This document shows positions 16,571-25,356 of a DNA stretch of 64,000 nt, piece by piece. This stretch comes from an uncultured Gemmatimonadota bacterium (lineage in GTDB: Bacteria; Gemmatimonadota; Gemmatimonadetes; Gemmatimonadales; Gemmatimonadaceae). Below the pieces are notes generated by a model. It saw only the letters and a list, made by a program, of their open reading frames with translations. It made no database searches and had not been told where the DNA came from. A program made the translations under genes and the position numbers. The stretch lies in assembly GCA_903882745.1 (NCBI GenBank), contig CAIRYG010000012.1:1-64000 (forward strand), read 5' to 3'. Every line of letters starts with the position of its first letter. Position 1 is the first letter of the stretch.

Positions 16571-18244
16571 TTACGAGAGCCCCACAATATCACCGTCGGC
16601 ATTCACCGACATTCCTTCGGCAGCCGGCACCTTGGGAAGGCCCGGCATCGTCATGATGTCACCCGCCTTGGCCACAATAAACCCGGCGCCCGCCGAGCCA
16701 TAGACTTCATTGATGGTGATCCGGAACCCCGTCGGCGTGCACAGGCGCGTCGCGTCATCGGTCAGCGAATACTGCGTCTTCGCGATGCACACTGGCGTGT
16801 TGCCGAGCCCAATGGACGTCAGATACTCAATTGACCGCTCCGCACTCGGCGAGTAGTCCACACCGTCGCCCCCGTACACCTTCTTCACCACCGTCTCGAT
16901 CTTCTCCTTGATCGGCAGGTCGGTTGAGTAGAGCGGGGCATACTTCGCCGTCTTGGCCGCCAGCATAGCGAGTACTTCACGAGCGAGATCAGCTCCACCC
17001 TCGCCGCCCTTGGCCCAGACTTCGGTCAGGATCACCTTCACACCCAGCTTCGCGGCGTAGTCCTGTACCATCTGCAACTCGGCATCCGTGTCAGACAGAA
17101 TCCGGTTCAGCGCCACGACCACCGGCACCCCGAACTGACTCACGTTCTTCACGTGGTGCGCGAGGTGCGGCAATCCACGCTCCAGGGCGCCGAGATCTTC
17201 CTTCGTGAGAGACTTCTTGTCGAGTCCGCCCTGCATCTTGAGCGACCGGATCGTCGCAACGAGGACCGCGGCCTCAGGATTCAACCCGCCAGCGCGGCAC
17301 TTGATGTCAAAGAACTTCTCGGCGCCGAGATCCGAGCCGAAGCCGGCTTCGGTCACGACGACGTCGCCCAGCGCCAGCGCTGACTTGGTCGCAATAATCG
17401 AGTTGCACCCGTGCGCGATATTGCCGAATGGGCCGGCGTGCACGAGGGCAGGGCCTCCTTCGAGCGTCTGCACAAGATTTGGGCGAATCGCGTCCTTGAG
17501 CAGCATCGCCATTGCGCCATCGGCCTTGAGGTCGCGCGCGCGGACCGGCTGACGGTTCGCACCCGCGGTCGCGCCGACAATGATTCGGCCGAGGCGTTCC
17601 TTCAGGTCGTCCAGACTGCTAGAGAGCGCGACGACGGCCATGATCTCACTCGCGGGAATAATCACCCAGTGCTCTTCGCGCACCACGCCGTCAGCCATAC
17701 CGCCGAGTCCAATGACGGCATTGCGGAGCGCGCGATCATTCATGTCAATCGTACGCGGCCAGGTAATACGGCGCGGATCGAGGTTGGTCGGATTTCCCTG
17801 TTGCAGCGAATTGTCCATCATCGCGGAGAGCAGCGCGTGGGCACTGCTGATCGCGTGGAAGTCGCCGGTGAAGTGGAGGTTGATGTCCTCCATCGGAATC
17901 ACCTGCGAGTACCCGCCGCCTGCGGCGCCGCCCTTGACCCCGAAGACAGGGCCGAGCGATGGCTCGCGAATGCAGAGCACAGCGTTCGTCCCAATCTTGC
18001 GCAACGCCTGTGCCAAGCCGACGCTCACCGTACTCTTGCCTTCGCCGGCAGGAGTGGGGGAAATCGCCGTCACCAGCACCAGGCGACCCTTGGCGGGACG
18101 CTGTGAGATTTCGAGTGGGATCTTCGCCTTGTACTTGCCGTACTGGTCAATATCGTCGGGCGTGAGCCCCAGGTCCGCAGCCACGTCAACGATGGGGCGC
18201 GGCTTGGCCGCCTGTGCGATTTCGATGTCCGTTGGGAACGCCAT
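16571..18244 (-). CDS. fhs: Formate--tetrahydrofolate ligase
   Basis: 557 residues, the usual length. It makes 10-formyl-THF from formate, THF and ATP. The P-loop is in TAISPTPAGEGKSTVSVGL (about 60-77), followed by 'CIREPSLGPVFGVKGGAAGGGYSQVIPMEDINLH', the family signature. 'GFGSDLGAEKFFDIKCR' is also present. It is downstream of fdhD and the formate dehydrogenase genes on the same strand (41-bp gap), tying formate oxidation to the folate C1 pool. In reverse it would supply formate. Confidence 0.97.
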   Translation of the reverse strand: MAFPTDIEIAQAAKPRPIVDVAADLGLTPDDIDQYGKYKAKIPLEISQRPAKGRLVLVTAISPTPAGEGKSTVSVGLAQALRKIGTNAVLCIREPSLGPVFGVKGGAAGGGYSQVIPMEDINLHFTGDFHAISSAHALLSAMMDNSLQQGNPTNLDPRRITWPRTIDMNDRALRNAVIGLGGMADGVVREEHWVIIPASEIMAVVALSSSLDDLKERLGRIIVGATAGANRQPVRARDLKADGAMAMLLKDAIRPNLVQTLEGGPALVHAGPFGNIAHGCNSIIATKSALALGDVVVTEAGFGSDLGAEKFFDIKCRAGGLNPEAAVLVATIRSLKMQGGLDKKSLTKEDLGALERGLPHLAHHVKNVSQFGVPVVVALNRILSDTDAELQMVQDYAAKLGVKVILTEVWAKGGEGGADLAREVLAMLAAKTAKYAPLYSTDLPIKEKIETVVKKVYGGDGVDYSPSAERSIEYLTSIGLGNTPVCIAKTQYSLTDDATRLCTPTGFRITINEVYGSAGAGFIVAKAGDIMTMPGLPKVPAAEGMSVNADGDIVGLS

Positions 18245-18285
18245 AATCCGGTCTCGGTGATTGGTTCGATCATGAAGTTACAAGG

Positions 18286-19128
18286 TCACCCTACGAGAAT
18301 ACGCTCGGGATGGGTGTACACGTTGGCACTCGTCCCACGCAACAAACCAACAAGCGCGATTCCTGCGCCCTCGGCCAACCGTACCGCGAGTCCGGTTGGC
18401 CGCGATACGGCGGCAATCAGGGGAATCCCAACCGTCGCGACTTTTTGCACTAACTCAAAACTTGCGCGGCTCGTGACGACAACAAACCCCGGTGCTGCCG
18501 CATGCTCGCTTCGCGACAGCGAGCCGATCACTTTGTCCAGCGCGTTGTGGCGCCCGACGTCCTCTCGCACGATCAGCAACTCCCCCTCGGCGCTGGCCCA
18601 AGCGGCGGCGTGGACGGCCCGCGTGTCCGCATTCAGCGTCTGCCGTTCGTCGAGCGCCGCGCCCGCAGCGTAGAGCGCCGAACGGTTGACCGTGAAGGAC
18701 GATGTGACCGCGACTGCTGGGCGAACGGCCTCATCGATTGCCTCAACGCCGCACAACCCGCATCCGGTACGCCCCGCAAGCATGCGTGCGCGGTCCTGTA
18801 GCTGCGCCTCGCAGTCCGCCGGAATCGTGATGTGCAGCTCAACGCCACGACTGTGCTTCACAACCTCGACAGCTCCAATCTGTGCGGCCGAACCAACGAT
18901 TCCTTCGGTCAGCGTAAAGCCAACGGCCAGGTCCTCGAGATCAATCGGCGACGCCATCATCACGACGTGTGTGCGTGCCCCATACACGAATGCGACGGGC
19001 ACCTCCTCCGCGACCATCCCATCGGCAAACGCGTCCAGCTGGCCGTCGATCCGCGAATACGTGCGCGACTCGGCCGCGGCACCGTAGCCGAGCCCGGGGT
19101 CAGCTCCGAAGCGCGATGAGTTAGCCAC
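18286..19128 (-). CDS. fdhD: Formate dehydrogenase accessory sulfurtransferase FdhD
   Basis: 280 residues from the GTG at 19128, which overlaps the stop of the upstream gene (GTGGCTAA); the frame reaches 19185 but that would overlap by 65 bp. FdhD transfers sulfur from IscS to the molybdenum of formate dehydrogenase. The catalytic loop GRTGCGLCGVEAIDE with its Cys pair is visible, as are 'DLAVGFTLTEGIV' and 'VREDVGRHNALDKVIG'. Last gene of the formate dehydrogenase block, followed by fhs. Confidence 0.95.
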   Translation of the reverse strand: MANSSRFGADPGLGYGAAAESRTYSRIDGQLDAFADGMVAEEVPVAFVYGARTHVVMMASPIDLEDLAVGFTLTEGIVGSAAQIGAVEVVKHSRGVELHITIPADCEAQLQDRARMLAGRTGCGLCGVEAIDEAVRPAVAVTSSFTVNRSALYAAGAALDERQTLNADTRAVHAAAWASAEGELLIVREDVGRHNALDKVIGSLSRSEHAAAPGFVVVTSRASFELVQKVATVGIPLIAAVSRPTGLAVRLAEGAGIALVGLLRGTSANVYTHPERILVG

Positions 19129-20101
19129 GCCCGCTGACGCCGGTCGATGCGACTGGGTTCGGCCCTTGTACGAATCGCCACCCAAATCGCCCCTTGATGC
19201 ACAGATTCCCGAGCGTGATGCTGTTCTCGAGCGGCGAGGTACTCTTGACGATGATGTCGTCCTGCACGTGCAACGTCAGCGTGCAGCCCACGCCACAGTA
19301 GGGGCAGATCGTGTCCGTGACCTGTTGCGCTTCCTCATGCCACGTGCCGGCAGCCCGCATGTCGTACTCGTCTTTCGCCATCAAAGCGCCGGTGGGGCAT
19401 ACGGCAATACAGTTGCCGCAGTACACGCACGCCGACTGGGGCAGCGGGACCGCGAGTTCGGTAGATATTCGCGCATCAAACCCTCGTCCCGCGACCGCAA
19501 TGGCGAAGGTGTTCTGGTGGTCGGGGCCGCACGCCTCGACACACTTATAGCACAACACACACTTGCCGTAGTCGCGGATATACAGGTCGTTGTCCACTTT
19601 CGTCGGCTGGGCGACCCGCGCGGCGTACGCAACGTTCGGCGGCTGGTGGTGGCCGGGAATGTGAGCATCCCGTGTCCCCGGTGCGTGTGGCGGCTCCGGC
19701 GGTCCATATCGCTCGGGTGAACAGTCATACTCTTCGAGAAGATCGCTCATCCCAGGGGTCGTCGAGAGGTCGACCGACGACGCCAGCAACTCAAGTACGA
19801 GCTTCCGGGAGTGTTTCACGCGGGCGCTTTGTGTCTGTACCTGCATACCCGGTTCCACCGCCCGTGAGCAGGCCGGGGCAAGCACACGCGCTCCTTCAAC
19901 CTCAACCACACACAGACGGCACACGTTCACCGGCCGCAGCGTTTCGAGATAGCAGAGCGTGGGGACCGTGATCCCGAGAGACTCGCAGGCATTGATGATC
20001 GTGGTCCCTTCAGGCACCGTGACCGCCTGCCCATCGATGGTCAGTGTCACCATCGTCTTTGGCGTCCGGTCCGGACGTCCCAACTGTACGAGCGGCGTCA
20101 T
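19121..20101 (-). CDS. Formate dehydrogenase, iron-sulfur half of the alpha chain
   Basis: 326 residues; the ATG at 20101 overlaps the previous stop (ATGA). Domains in order: a 2Fe-2S ferredoxin domain (CYLETLRPVNVCRLCVVEVEG, then CSRAVEPGM), a His/Cys-ligated 4Fe-4S segment (about 100-140), two 4Fe-4S sites (CVLCYKCVEACG and CVYCGNCIAVCPTG). Finally there is the N-terminal 4Fe-4S domain of the molybdopterin oxidoreductase family (ICPYCGVGCTLTL ... LGNLCIKGRFGWRFV). It then stops. In normal NAD-linked FdhA/FdsA the molybdopterin body continues directly; here it is a separate gene at 21952-23940. So this is the electron-transfer half of a split alpha subunit. Confidence 0.9.
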   Translation of the reverse strand: MTPLVQLGRPDRTPKTMVTLTIDGQAVTVPEGTTIINACESLGITVPTLCYLETLRPVNVCRLCVVEVEGARVLAPACSRAVEPGMQVQTQSARVKHSRKLVLELLASSVDLSTTPGMSDLLEEYDCSPERYGPPEPPHAPGTRDAHIPGHHQPPNVAYAARVAQPTKVDNDLYIRDYGKCVLCYKCVEACGPDHQNTFAIAVAGRGFDARISTELAVPLPQSACVYCGNCIAVCPTGALMAKDEYDMRAAGTWHEEAQQVTDTICPYCGVGCTLTLHVQDDIIVKSTSPLENSITLGNLCIKGRFGWRFVQGPNPVASTGVSGRG

Positions 20102-21951
20102 GAGACCACCTCAAAGAGGCGCAAACGTTTGATCGCTGATTCAACCGCGGAATAGGCGGTCTGACCGAGGCCGCAGATTGATGCGTCCCGCATCGCGACG
20201 CCAACTTCCTCGAGCAGCGCCAGCTCTCGACCGGTACCCCCAAGAGTGGCACCCTTCACAATGCGGTGTAGCGCCTCCTCCTGCCGCACTGTTCCCACGC
20301 GACAGGGGACGCACTGACCACACGATTCGTCGCGGAAGAATCCCGCGATACGCAGCACGACATCGCGGAGATCTGCGTGGTCGGCGAACACCATAACAAC
20401 ACCGGAGCCGAGCGTCGTGTTGGCAGCGCGTGAGGCTTCCAGTGTGAGCGGCAGGTCAATTTCGTCGGCACGCAAGAACGTCCCCGCGGCGCCGCCCAAA
20501 AGGATCGCCGACACCGAATCGGTGCCAGCCATCGCGAGCAGGTCTCGGAGGTTGGTGCCCATCGGCACCTCGTAGACCCCGGGACGCGCGACTGCACCTG
20601 AAAGGCAGAAGAGTCGCGTGCCGGTCGAGTTCCCTGAGCCAGTCGACGCGTACCGTGCTCCGCCCTCGAGCACGATCGGCAACACGTTGAGCAACGTTTC
20701 CACGTTGTTCACCACCGTCGGTTTCCCGAACAGTCCTACCTCAACAGGGAAGGGCGGCTTGCTCCGAGGTTCGCCGCGCTTTCCTTCGATACTCTCGAAG
20801 AGCGCGGTTTCCTCTCCGCAGATATACGCGCCGGCCCCACGGCGAATCTCAATGTCGAATCCGGCCGCAAATAGCCCCGCATCACGCGTCTGTTGAATCG
20901 CGTTCGCCATACGGTCCGCAGCCAGCGGATACTCGGCGCGGATATACACAAATGCCCGGCTCGCACCGGTGGCGAATGACGCAATCATCAGTGACTCGAC
21001 GAGCGCGAACGGATCCTGCGTCAGCAGCACGCGGTCCTTGAAGGTCCCGGGTTCTGACTCGTCCGCATTGCACACGAGGTAGTGTGGGCTCGCTGCCTGC
21101 GTGCGCACGGCCTCCCATTTGCGGCCGGTGGGGAACGCGGCTCCCCCGCGACCAACAAGCTTGGCCGCGCTCACCTCAGCGATTACGGCCTCAGCTCCCA
21201 TCGCCCGTGCCTTCGCCAGTGCAGTAAAGCCACCAGCAGTCCGGTATGCCTCAAGACTCGTGGGGTCAACGACGCCACAGCGCTTGAGCAGTACGAGCGA
21301 GGGATCCCCGTGCTGCGGTAGCTCGGGAACATGACTGTCTGCCGGAGCCGAGTCACTCCCAGTAACGAGCCCCACGGCCTGCTGCGGTGTGACGTGCCCG
21401 AGCAGTCGCTCAACGGGAGTCTCGCCGGCGATCGTGAGCAGGGCAGCGGGCGCGGCATCACAGAGCCCCAAGCAGGGCGAGTGCATCCAGGCGCCATCGC
21501 GCTCGTCGAGCACCACCTGACTTCCCGCCGGCGCTTCACGCACCGAGCGGCCACAGGCGGACTCAAGCGCGTGCTCGATTTCCCTCGTTCCGCGATTGCG
21601 GCATCCTACATCGTCACAGACGTGTAGGACGCGCTGAGGCCGTGGTGTGGTCGCGAACAGCGCGTAGAAGGTGGCCACGCCCCACGCATCAGCTGGAGGA
21701 ACGCCGAGGCGCTCACAGACGTAGCCGAGTCCGCCCTCTGAAATCCAACCAACCCGCCCCTGTAAAGCGTGGAGCGCGGGAATCAGTTCATGCCGACGAT
21801 CGCGAACTGACTTGCCCCCGGGAGCAGTATGGGCATCCCGCGCCGAGCCGCGCGCGCCGCCATCCCACGCGTTCGTTGGTGCACCGAGTACAGCATCCAC
21901 GGCCGCGCGTTCGACAGCGGTCGGGGTGGCGTCCAGCAGTTTGATGTCCAC
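20098..21951 (-). CDS. Formate dehydrogenase NuoE-NuoF-like fusion (NADH-oxidising subunit)
   Basis: 617 residues, GTG start directly after the previous TAA. The N-terminal ~200 residues are NuoE/FdsG-like (LIPALHALQGRVGWISEGGL; Cys in HVCDDVGCRN and SPCLGLCDAAPA for a 2Fe-2S cluster). The rest is NuoF/FdsB-like: 'GRGGAAFPTGRKWEAV' (FMN/NAD site), 'CNADESEPGTFKDR', 'GAGAYICGEETAL', and the 4Fe-4S motif ESCGQCVPCRVGT with a distant Cys in ICGLG. It takes electrons from formate to NAD+ (or the reverse). It lies between the two halves of the alpha chain. Confidence 0.94.
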   Translation of the reverse strand: MDIKLLDATPTAVERAAVDAVLGAPTNAWDGGARGSARDAHTAPGGKSVRDRRHELIPALHALQGRVGWISEGGLGYVCERLGVPPADAWGVATFYALFATTPRPQRVLHVCDDVGCRNRGTREIEHALESACGRSVREAPAGSQVVLDERDGAWMHSPCLGLCDAAPAALLTIAGETPVERLLGHVTPQQAVGLVTGSDSAPADSHVPELPQHGDPSLVLLKRCGVVDPTSLEAYRTAGGFTALAKARAMGAEAVIAEVSAAKLVGRGGAAFPTGRKWEAVRTQAASPHYLVCNADESEPGTFKDRVLLTQDPFALVESLMIASFATGASRAFVYIRAEYPLAADRMANAIQQTRDAGLFAAGFDIEIRRGAGAYICGEETALFESIEGKRGEPRSKPPFPVEVGLFGKPTVVNNVETLLNVLPIVLEGGARYASTGSGNSTGTRLFCLSGAVARPGVYEVPMGTNLRDLLAMAGTDSVSAILLGGAAGTFLRADEIDLPLTLEASRAANTTLGSGVVMVFADHADLRDVVLRIAGFFRDESCGQCVPCRVGTVRQEEALHRIVKGATLGGTGRELALLEEVGVAMRDASICGLGQTAYSAVESAIKRLRLFEVVS

Positions 21952-23940
21952 TTACTGATGCTCCGCGTGCTGAAGCGCACCGCGCTCGACCAACTCCGCT
22001 CGCTCTGCCAGCTCTGCGGCTGTCGCGCGGTCCACCCGGACAGCACACGCCTTGAACTCAGAAGTTCCCGACTTGGGATCGAACACGTCGGTGGTCAGCA
22101 CGTTCGTCGACACCTCGTCCGGGAAATGCAGCGTCATGAAGAGCAGCTTCTCACGCAGCGCCTTGTCGATAAAGGCAGGCGCGAGCACCGTGCCACGACG
22201 CGACGAAATCCGCACAATGTCGCCGTCCACAATCTGCAACGCCCGAGCATCTTCTGGTGAAATATCCAACGATTCTCCCCAGTGCAGCGGCGAGCGATAG
22301 CCGGAGGTCTGGACCCCCGTGTTGTACGACTCAAGTCGACGGCCGGTCGTGAGCAAATAGGGATACGTGGCATCCCGTCGCTCGCTTGGTGCCTCGTTCT
22401 GTGCAATGCTGAACGGCGCGGCGCGTCCCACTCTCGGCTGCTGCCACAAGCGCTCATGCAGGAACGGCGTTCCGGGATGTGATTCGTCTGGGCAGGGCCA
22501 CTGGATGCCCCCGAGCTCCTCGAGGCGCGCGTAACTCATCCCGCCCGCGAACGCTGGCGCTGCAACGCGGAACTCGTTCCAGACCTCTTCCGCCGTCGGG
22601 GTGGTCCAGTCGTGTCCGAGTCGACGGGCCAGCTCCGAAATGATCCAGAGCTCGTCGCGCGCGCCCTCGGGCGCCGATCGTGCCTTTCGAACCCGCTGCA
22701 CGCGGCGCTCGCTATTGGTCACCGTGCCGTCTCCCTCGCACCAGGTCGCGGCAGCGGGGAAGACGACGTCCGCGAGCTGCGCGGTCTTGGTCAGAAAAAT
22801 CTCTTGCACCACGAGGTGCTCGAGGCCGTTGAGAATACGCTCCACGCGATTCCCGTCGGCATCGCTCTGCACCGGATTTTCACCGATAACAAAGAGTCCC
22901 TTCATGTCGCCATGTTCCATGGCATGCAGCATCTGGGTGAGATTCTTCCCGTACGTGGGCTGAATCTCCACGCCCCACAACTTGCCAATACGCTCCCGGG
23001 CTTCGGGATCCTGCTCAATATCTTGGAACCCAGGGAGCTTATTGGGGATCGCCCCCATATCGCCGCCGCCCTGCACGTTATTCTGGCCGCGGAGTGGGTT
23101 GCACCCGGCCCCCCATCGTCCAACCTGGCCGGTGAGCAGGCACAAGTTGATCAGCGAGAGGACGTTATCGACCGCGTTGTGATGCTCGGTAATGCCAAGC
23201 GTCCAGCAAATCATCGCACGCTTCGCCGTCGCAAATGCGTGTGCCGCTTCGCGAATAACATCGGCGGGGATTCCCGTCGTCTCTTCGACCGCCTCTGGCG
23301 AATACGCCTGCACCGCAGCCTTGTACGCGTCAAATCCTTCCGTCGCATTCGCAATGAATCCTGGATGCGTCAGGCCGGCCGCGATAATCTCATGCGCAAT
23401 CGCGTTGGCCAACGCGATGTCCGATCCCACGCGCAGGCCAAGCCATACGTCCGCCCACTTGGCGCTCGAGGTGCGCCGTGGGTCCATGACGTAGAGTCGC
23501 GTATCGTTGTGGCGGATCCCCTTCAGCAGGTGGTGGAACCAGATCGGATGCGCTTCACGGGCATTGGAACCCCAGAGAAACACAACGTCCGCGTCCTCCA
23601 CCTCCTCGTAGGAGTTGGTGCCGCCTCCTGCTCCGAACACTGTCGCCAGACCGACGACGCTAGGGGCGTGTCACGTTCGATTACAACTATCAATGTTGTT
23701 GGTCCCGAAGACCACTCGGCTGAATTTCCCCGCAAGGAAGTTCACCTCGTTCGTGCTCTTGGAGCAGCTGAACATGCCGAGCGCATTGGGGCCATGCGCC
23801 GATTTAATAGTCCGGAAGCCGGCCGCGGCGCGATCCAGCGCCTCGTCCCACGTGGCAGGGCGAAGCACCCCGTGATCACGCACCAACGGCTCAGTCAAAC
23901 GCTCGTACGCCTGAGGCGTAGTGGAACGACGAGTACTCAC
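21952..23940 (-). CDS. Formate dehydrogenase catalytic subunit with in-frame TGA selenocysteine
   Basis: 662 residues with TGA (23671-23673) read as selenocysteine at residue ~90. The frame is continuous across it: VVFGTNNIDSCNRT-U-HAPSVVGLATV, the conserved active-site sequence of formate dehydrogenases, where the family has Cys or Sec. After it come 'GGGTNSYEEVEDADVVFLWGSN', 'LTGQVGRWGAGCNPLRGQNN' and the C-terminal molybdopterin domain ('YPYLLTTGRRLESYNTGVQT'). Start chosen as GTG at 23940 with GGAG 8 bases upstream; a TTG at 23982 is the alternative. It lacks the N-terminal 4Fe-4S domain, which is in the 19121-20101 gene. A program treating TGA as stop would report two genes, ending at 23671 and starting near 23640. 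Confidence 0.93.
23642..23673 (-). promoter_or_regulatory. Bacterial SECIS element with Sec UGA
   Basis: Directly after the TGA (23673-23671), the minus-strand RNA reads 18 bases, then the loop GGUCU (23652-23648) enclosed by a 6-bp stem GUCGUC/GGCGAC (23658-23653 with 23647-23642, one G-U pair). As I recall the E. coli fdhF SECIS, it also has a GGUCU loop about 18 nt after the UGA, which is where SelB binds. The agreement in loop, stem and spacing makes this a strong call. Confidence 0.9.
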
Positions 23941-23985
23941 TGGTTGTTCTCCATACGGGAAGAACGACAGCGGACGGTCCAAAGA

Positions 23986-24003
23986 CCTTCCTCTATAGGA
24001 AGG
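23986..24003. promoter_or_regulatory. Inverted repeat upstream of the formate dehydrogenase operon
   Basis: CCTTCCT-CTAT-AGGAAGG, a perfect 7-bp inverted repeat 45 bp upstream of the GTG at 23940, in the 190-bp divergent gap to 24132. It could be an operator or a leader hairpin. No confident -35/-10 pair was found for either direction in this gap. Confidence 0.4.
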
Positions 24004-24131
24004 AAGATGGGGGCGGGACCCTCGCGACGGAAGCCTATTCTCCCTGCAAACCAGACGGCGACGACTGGGTAGAGGCGGGATTGCGCTCCGCAGGTTATGA
24101 TGGTCTCGTCCGCACTCTCGGAGCCCGTTCG

Positions 24132-25349
24132 ATGCATCGTTTCACCCTGCACGCTCTTATCGCGTTCGCGCTACCTGTCGCCGCCGGCTCGCAATCGGTG
24201 CCACGGCAAACGGAGGCGGACGCCTATACGCGCTACGAACTGCTCGCGCCGGGGAGTGCGAAGTTCAAAATCATCTACGAAGTCACCGCGACAACCGCCG
24301 GAGCGAGATACTACTTCAATCCGATTCGGAAAGGCAGCATCGCCACCGACGAAACGGTGTTCGATCGCGCCACCGGCAAGCCCCTCGTATTCGACGTCGT
24401 CGGCCAGGCCGTGGCGAGCGCCAACGGCGTTCCGGGACGTGACTCGACCCAGCTGTACATCCGCGTGACGCTCACCCACCCGGTGCCGGCGAACGGGGGT
24501 GAAGCGCGCGTGTTGATCGTAAAGACCTACGAGGATCCCAAGTCGTACTACATGCTCGGCGACACGATCGTCTTTACCCGTGGCCTTGGGATCAAGCGGA
24601 ATGCCGTGGTGCTTCCTGCCGGTTACGAACTCGCCACGAGCAGCTTCCCGTCGCAGGTGCTTCAGGAGGCCGATGGCCGCGTTGGCATCTCGTTCTGGAA
24701 CAACACGCCATCCGAAGCGGCGGTCACGATGCGGGCGGTTCCGACGCGCGGGCTCCGCGCTTCAACTTCGGCTGTCGCGGCGCGACTCGATGAGCGCGCA
24801 CACCAGAATCGTGAAATCGTCTACGACTTGCAGCAGCCAGAAACGCACGCCTTCGCGCTGTATCACGACTACACCGAATCGCGCGCCGGCACATCGGTGT
24901 ACATCAACGAGGTCCGCGCAGGGAGCAGCGTGAGCAAGCCGTCCGCTCGCAACCTCGACACCGGCGACACCCTCGTCTGGCAGGTACTCAAGGGAAATGC
25001 TATCACGCAGGCTGGGCTGGATGTGAAGAATGTCACACCGTCCAGCGAAGTCGTGGCGTTTCGTTTTCCCGCCGTTCAGGCCGGCCAGAGTACGCGCATC
25101 CGCATGTTTGAGACCTACACCGACAGCGCGCGTTACACCCTCGTTGGTGACGAGCTCGTGTGGGACCGATCCTTCGGGCGTCCCTCGAACATTGTGATCC
25201 TCCCAGCAGGCTGGATGCTCGCCAACAGTTCAATCCCCGCGACCGTCAGCACGCAGCCAGACGGTCGGGTACGCCTCGAGTTTATTAATCCTCGCCCTGA
25301 CGAGATTGCCGTGCTGATCACGGCACGTCGACGCACTCCTTCTCGCTAA
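24132..25349 (+). CDS. Exported protein with internally duplicated domain
   Basis: 405 residues from the ATG at 24132, which gives a signal peptide (LHALIAFALPVAAGSQ); the frame is open from 24081. The protein consists of two related halves. 'YEDPKSYYMLGDTIVF...NAVVLPAGYELATSSFP...DGRVGISFWN' near residues 140-205 is repeated as 'YTDSARYTLVGDELVW...NIVILPAGWMLANSSIP...DGRVRLEFIN' near residues 325-390. No catalytic motif is apparent; a beta-sandwich, adhesion- or sensor-like fold is plausible. It runs divergently from the formate dehydrogenase operon and is followed 7 bp later by an aminotransferase. Function unknown. Confidence 0.75.
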   Translation: MHRFTLHALIAFALPVAAGSQSVPRQTEADAYTRYELLAPGSAKFKIIYEVTATTAGARYYFNPIRKGSIATDETVFDRATGKPLVFDVVGQAVASANGVPGRDSTQLYIRVTLTHPVPANGGEARVLIVKTYEDPKSYYMLGDTIVFTRGLGIKRNAVVLPAGYELATSSFPSQVLQEADGRVGISFWNNTPSEAAVTMRAVPTRGLRASTSAVAARLDERAHQNREIVYDLQQPETHAFALYHDYTESRAGTSVYINEVRAGSSVSKPSARNLDTGDTLVWQVLKGNAITQAGLDVKNVTPSSEVVAFRFPAVQAGQSTRIRMFETYTDSARYTLVGDELVWDRSFGRPSNIVILPAGWMLANSSIPATVSTQPDGRVRLEFINPRPDEIAVLITARRRTPSR

Positions 25350-25356
25350 TCCCACC

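Noticed and set aside
15156-16703. 515-codon open frame opposite the PLP enzyme and TonB-C genes
   Set aside because: Arg-rich translation spanning several real genes on the other strand.
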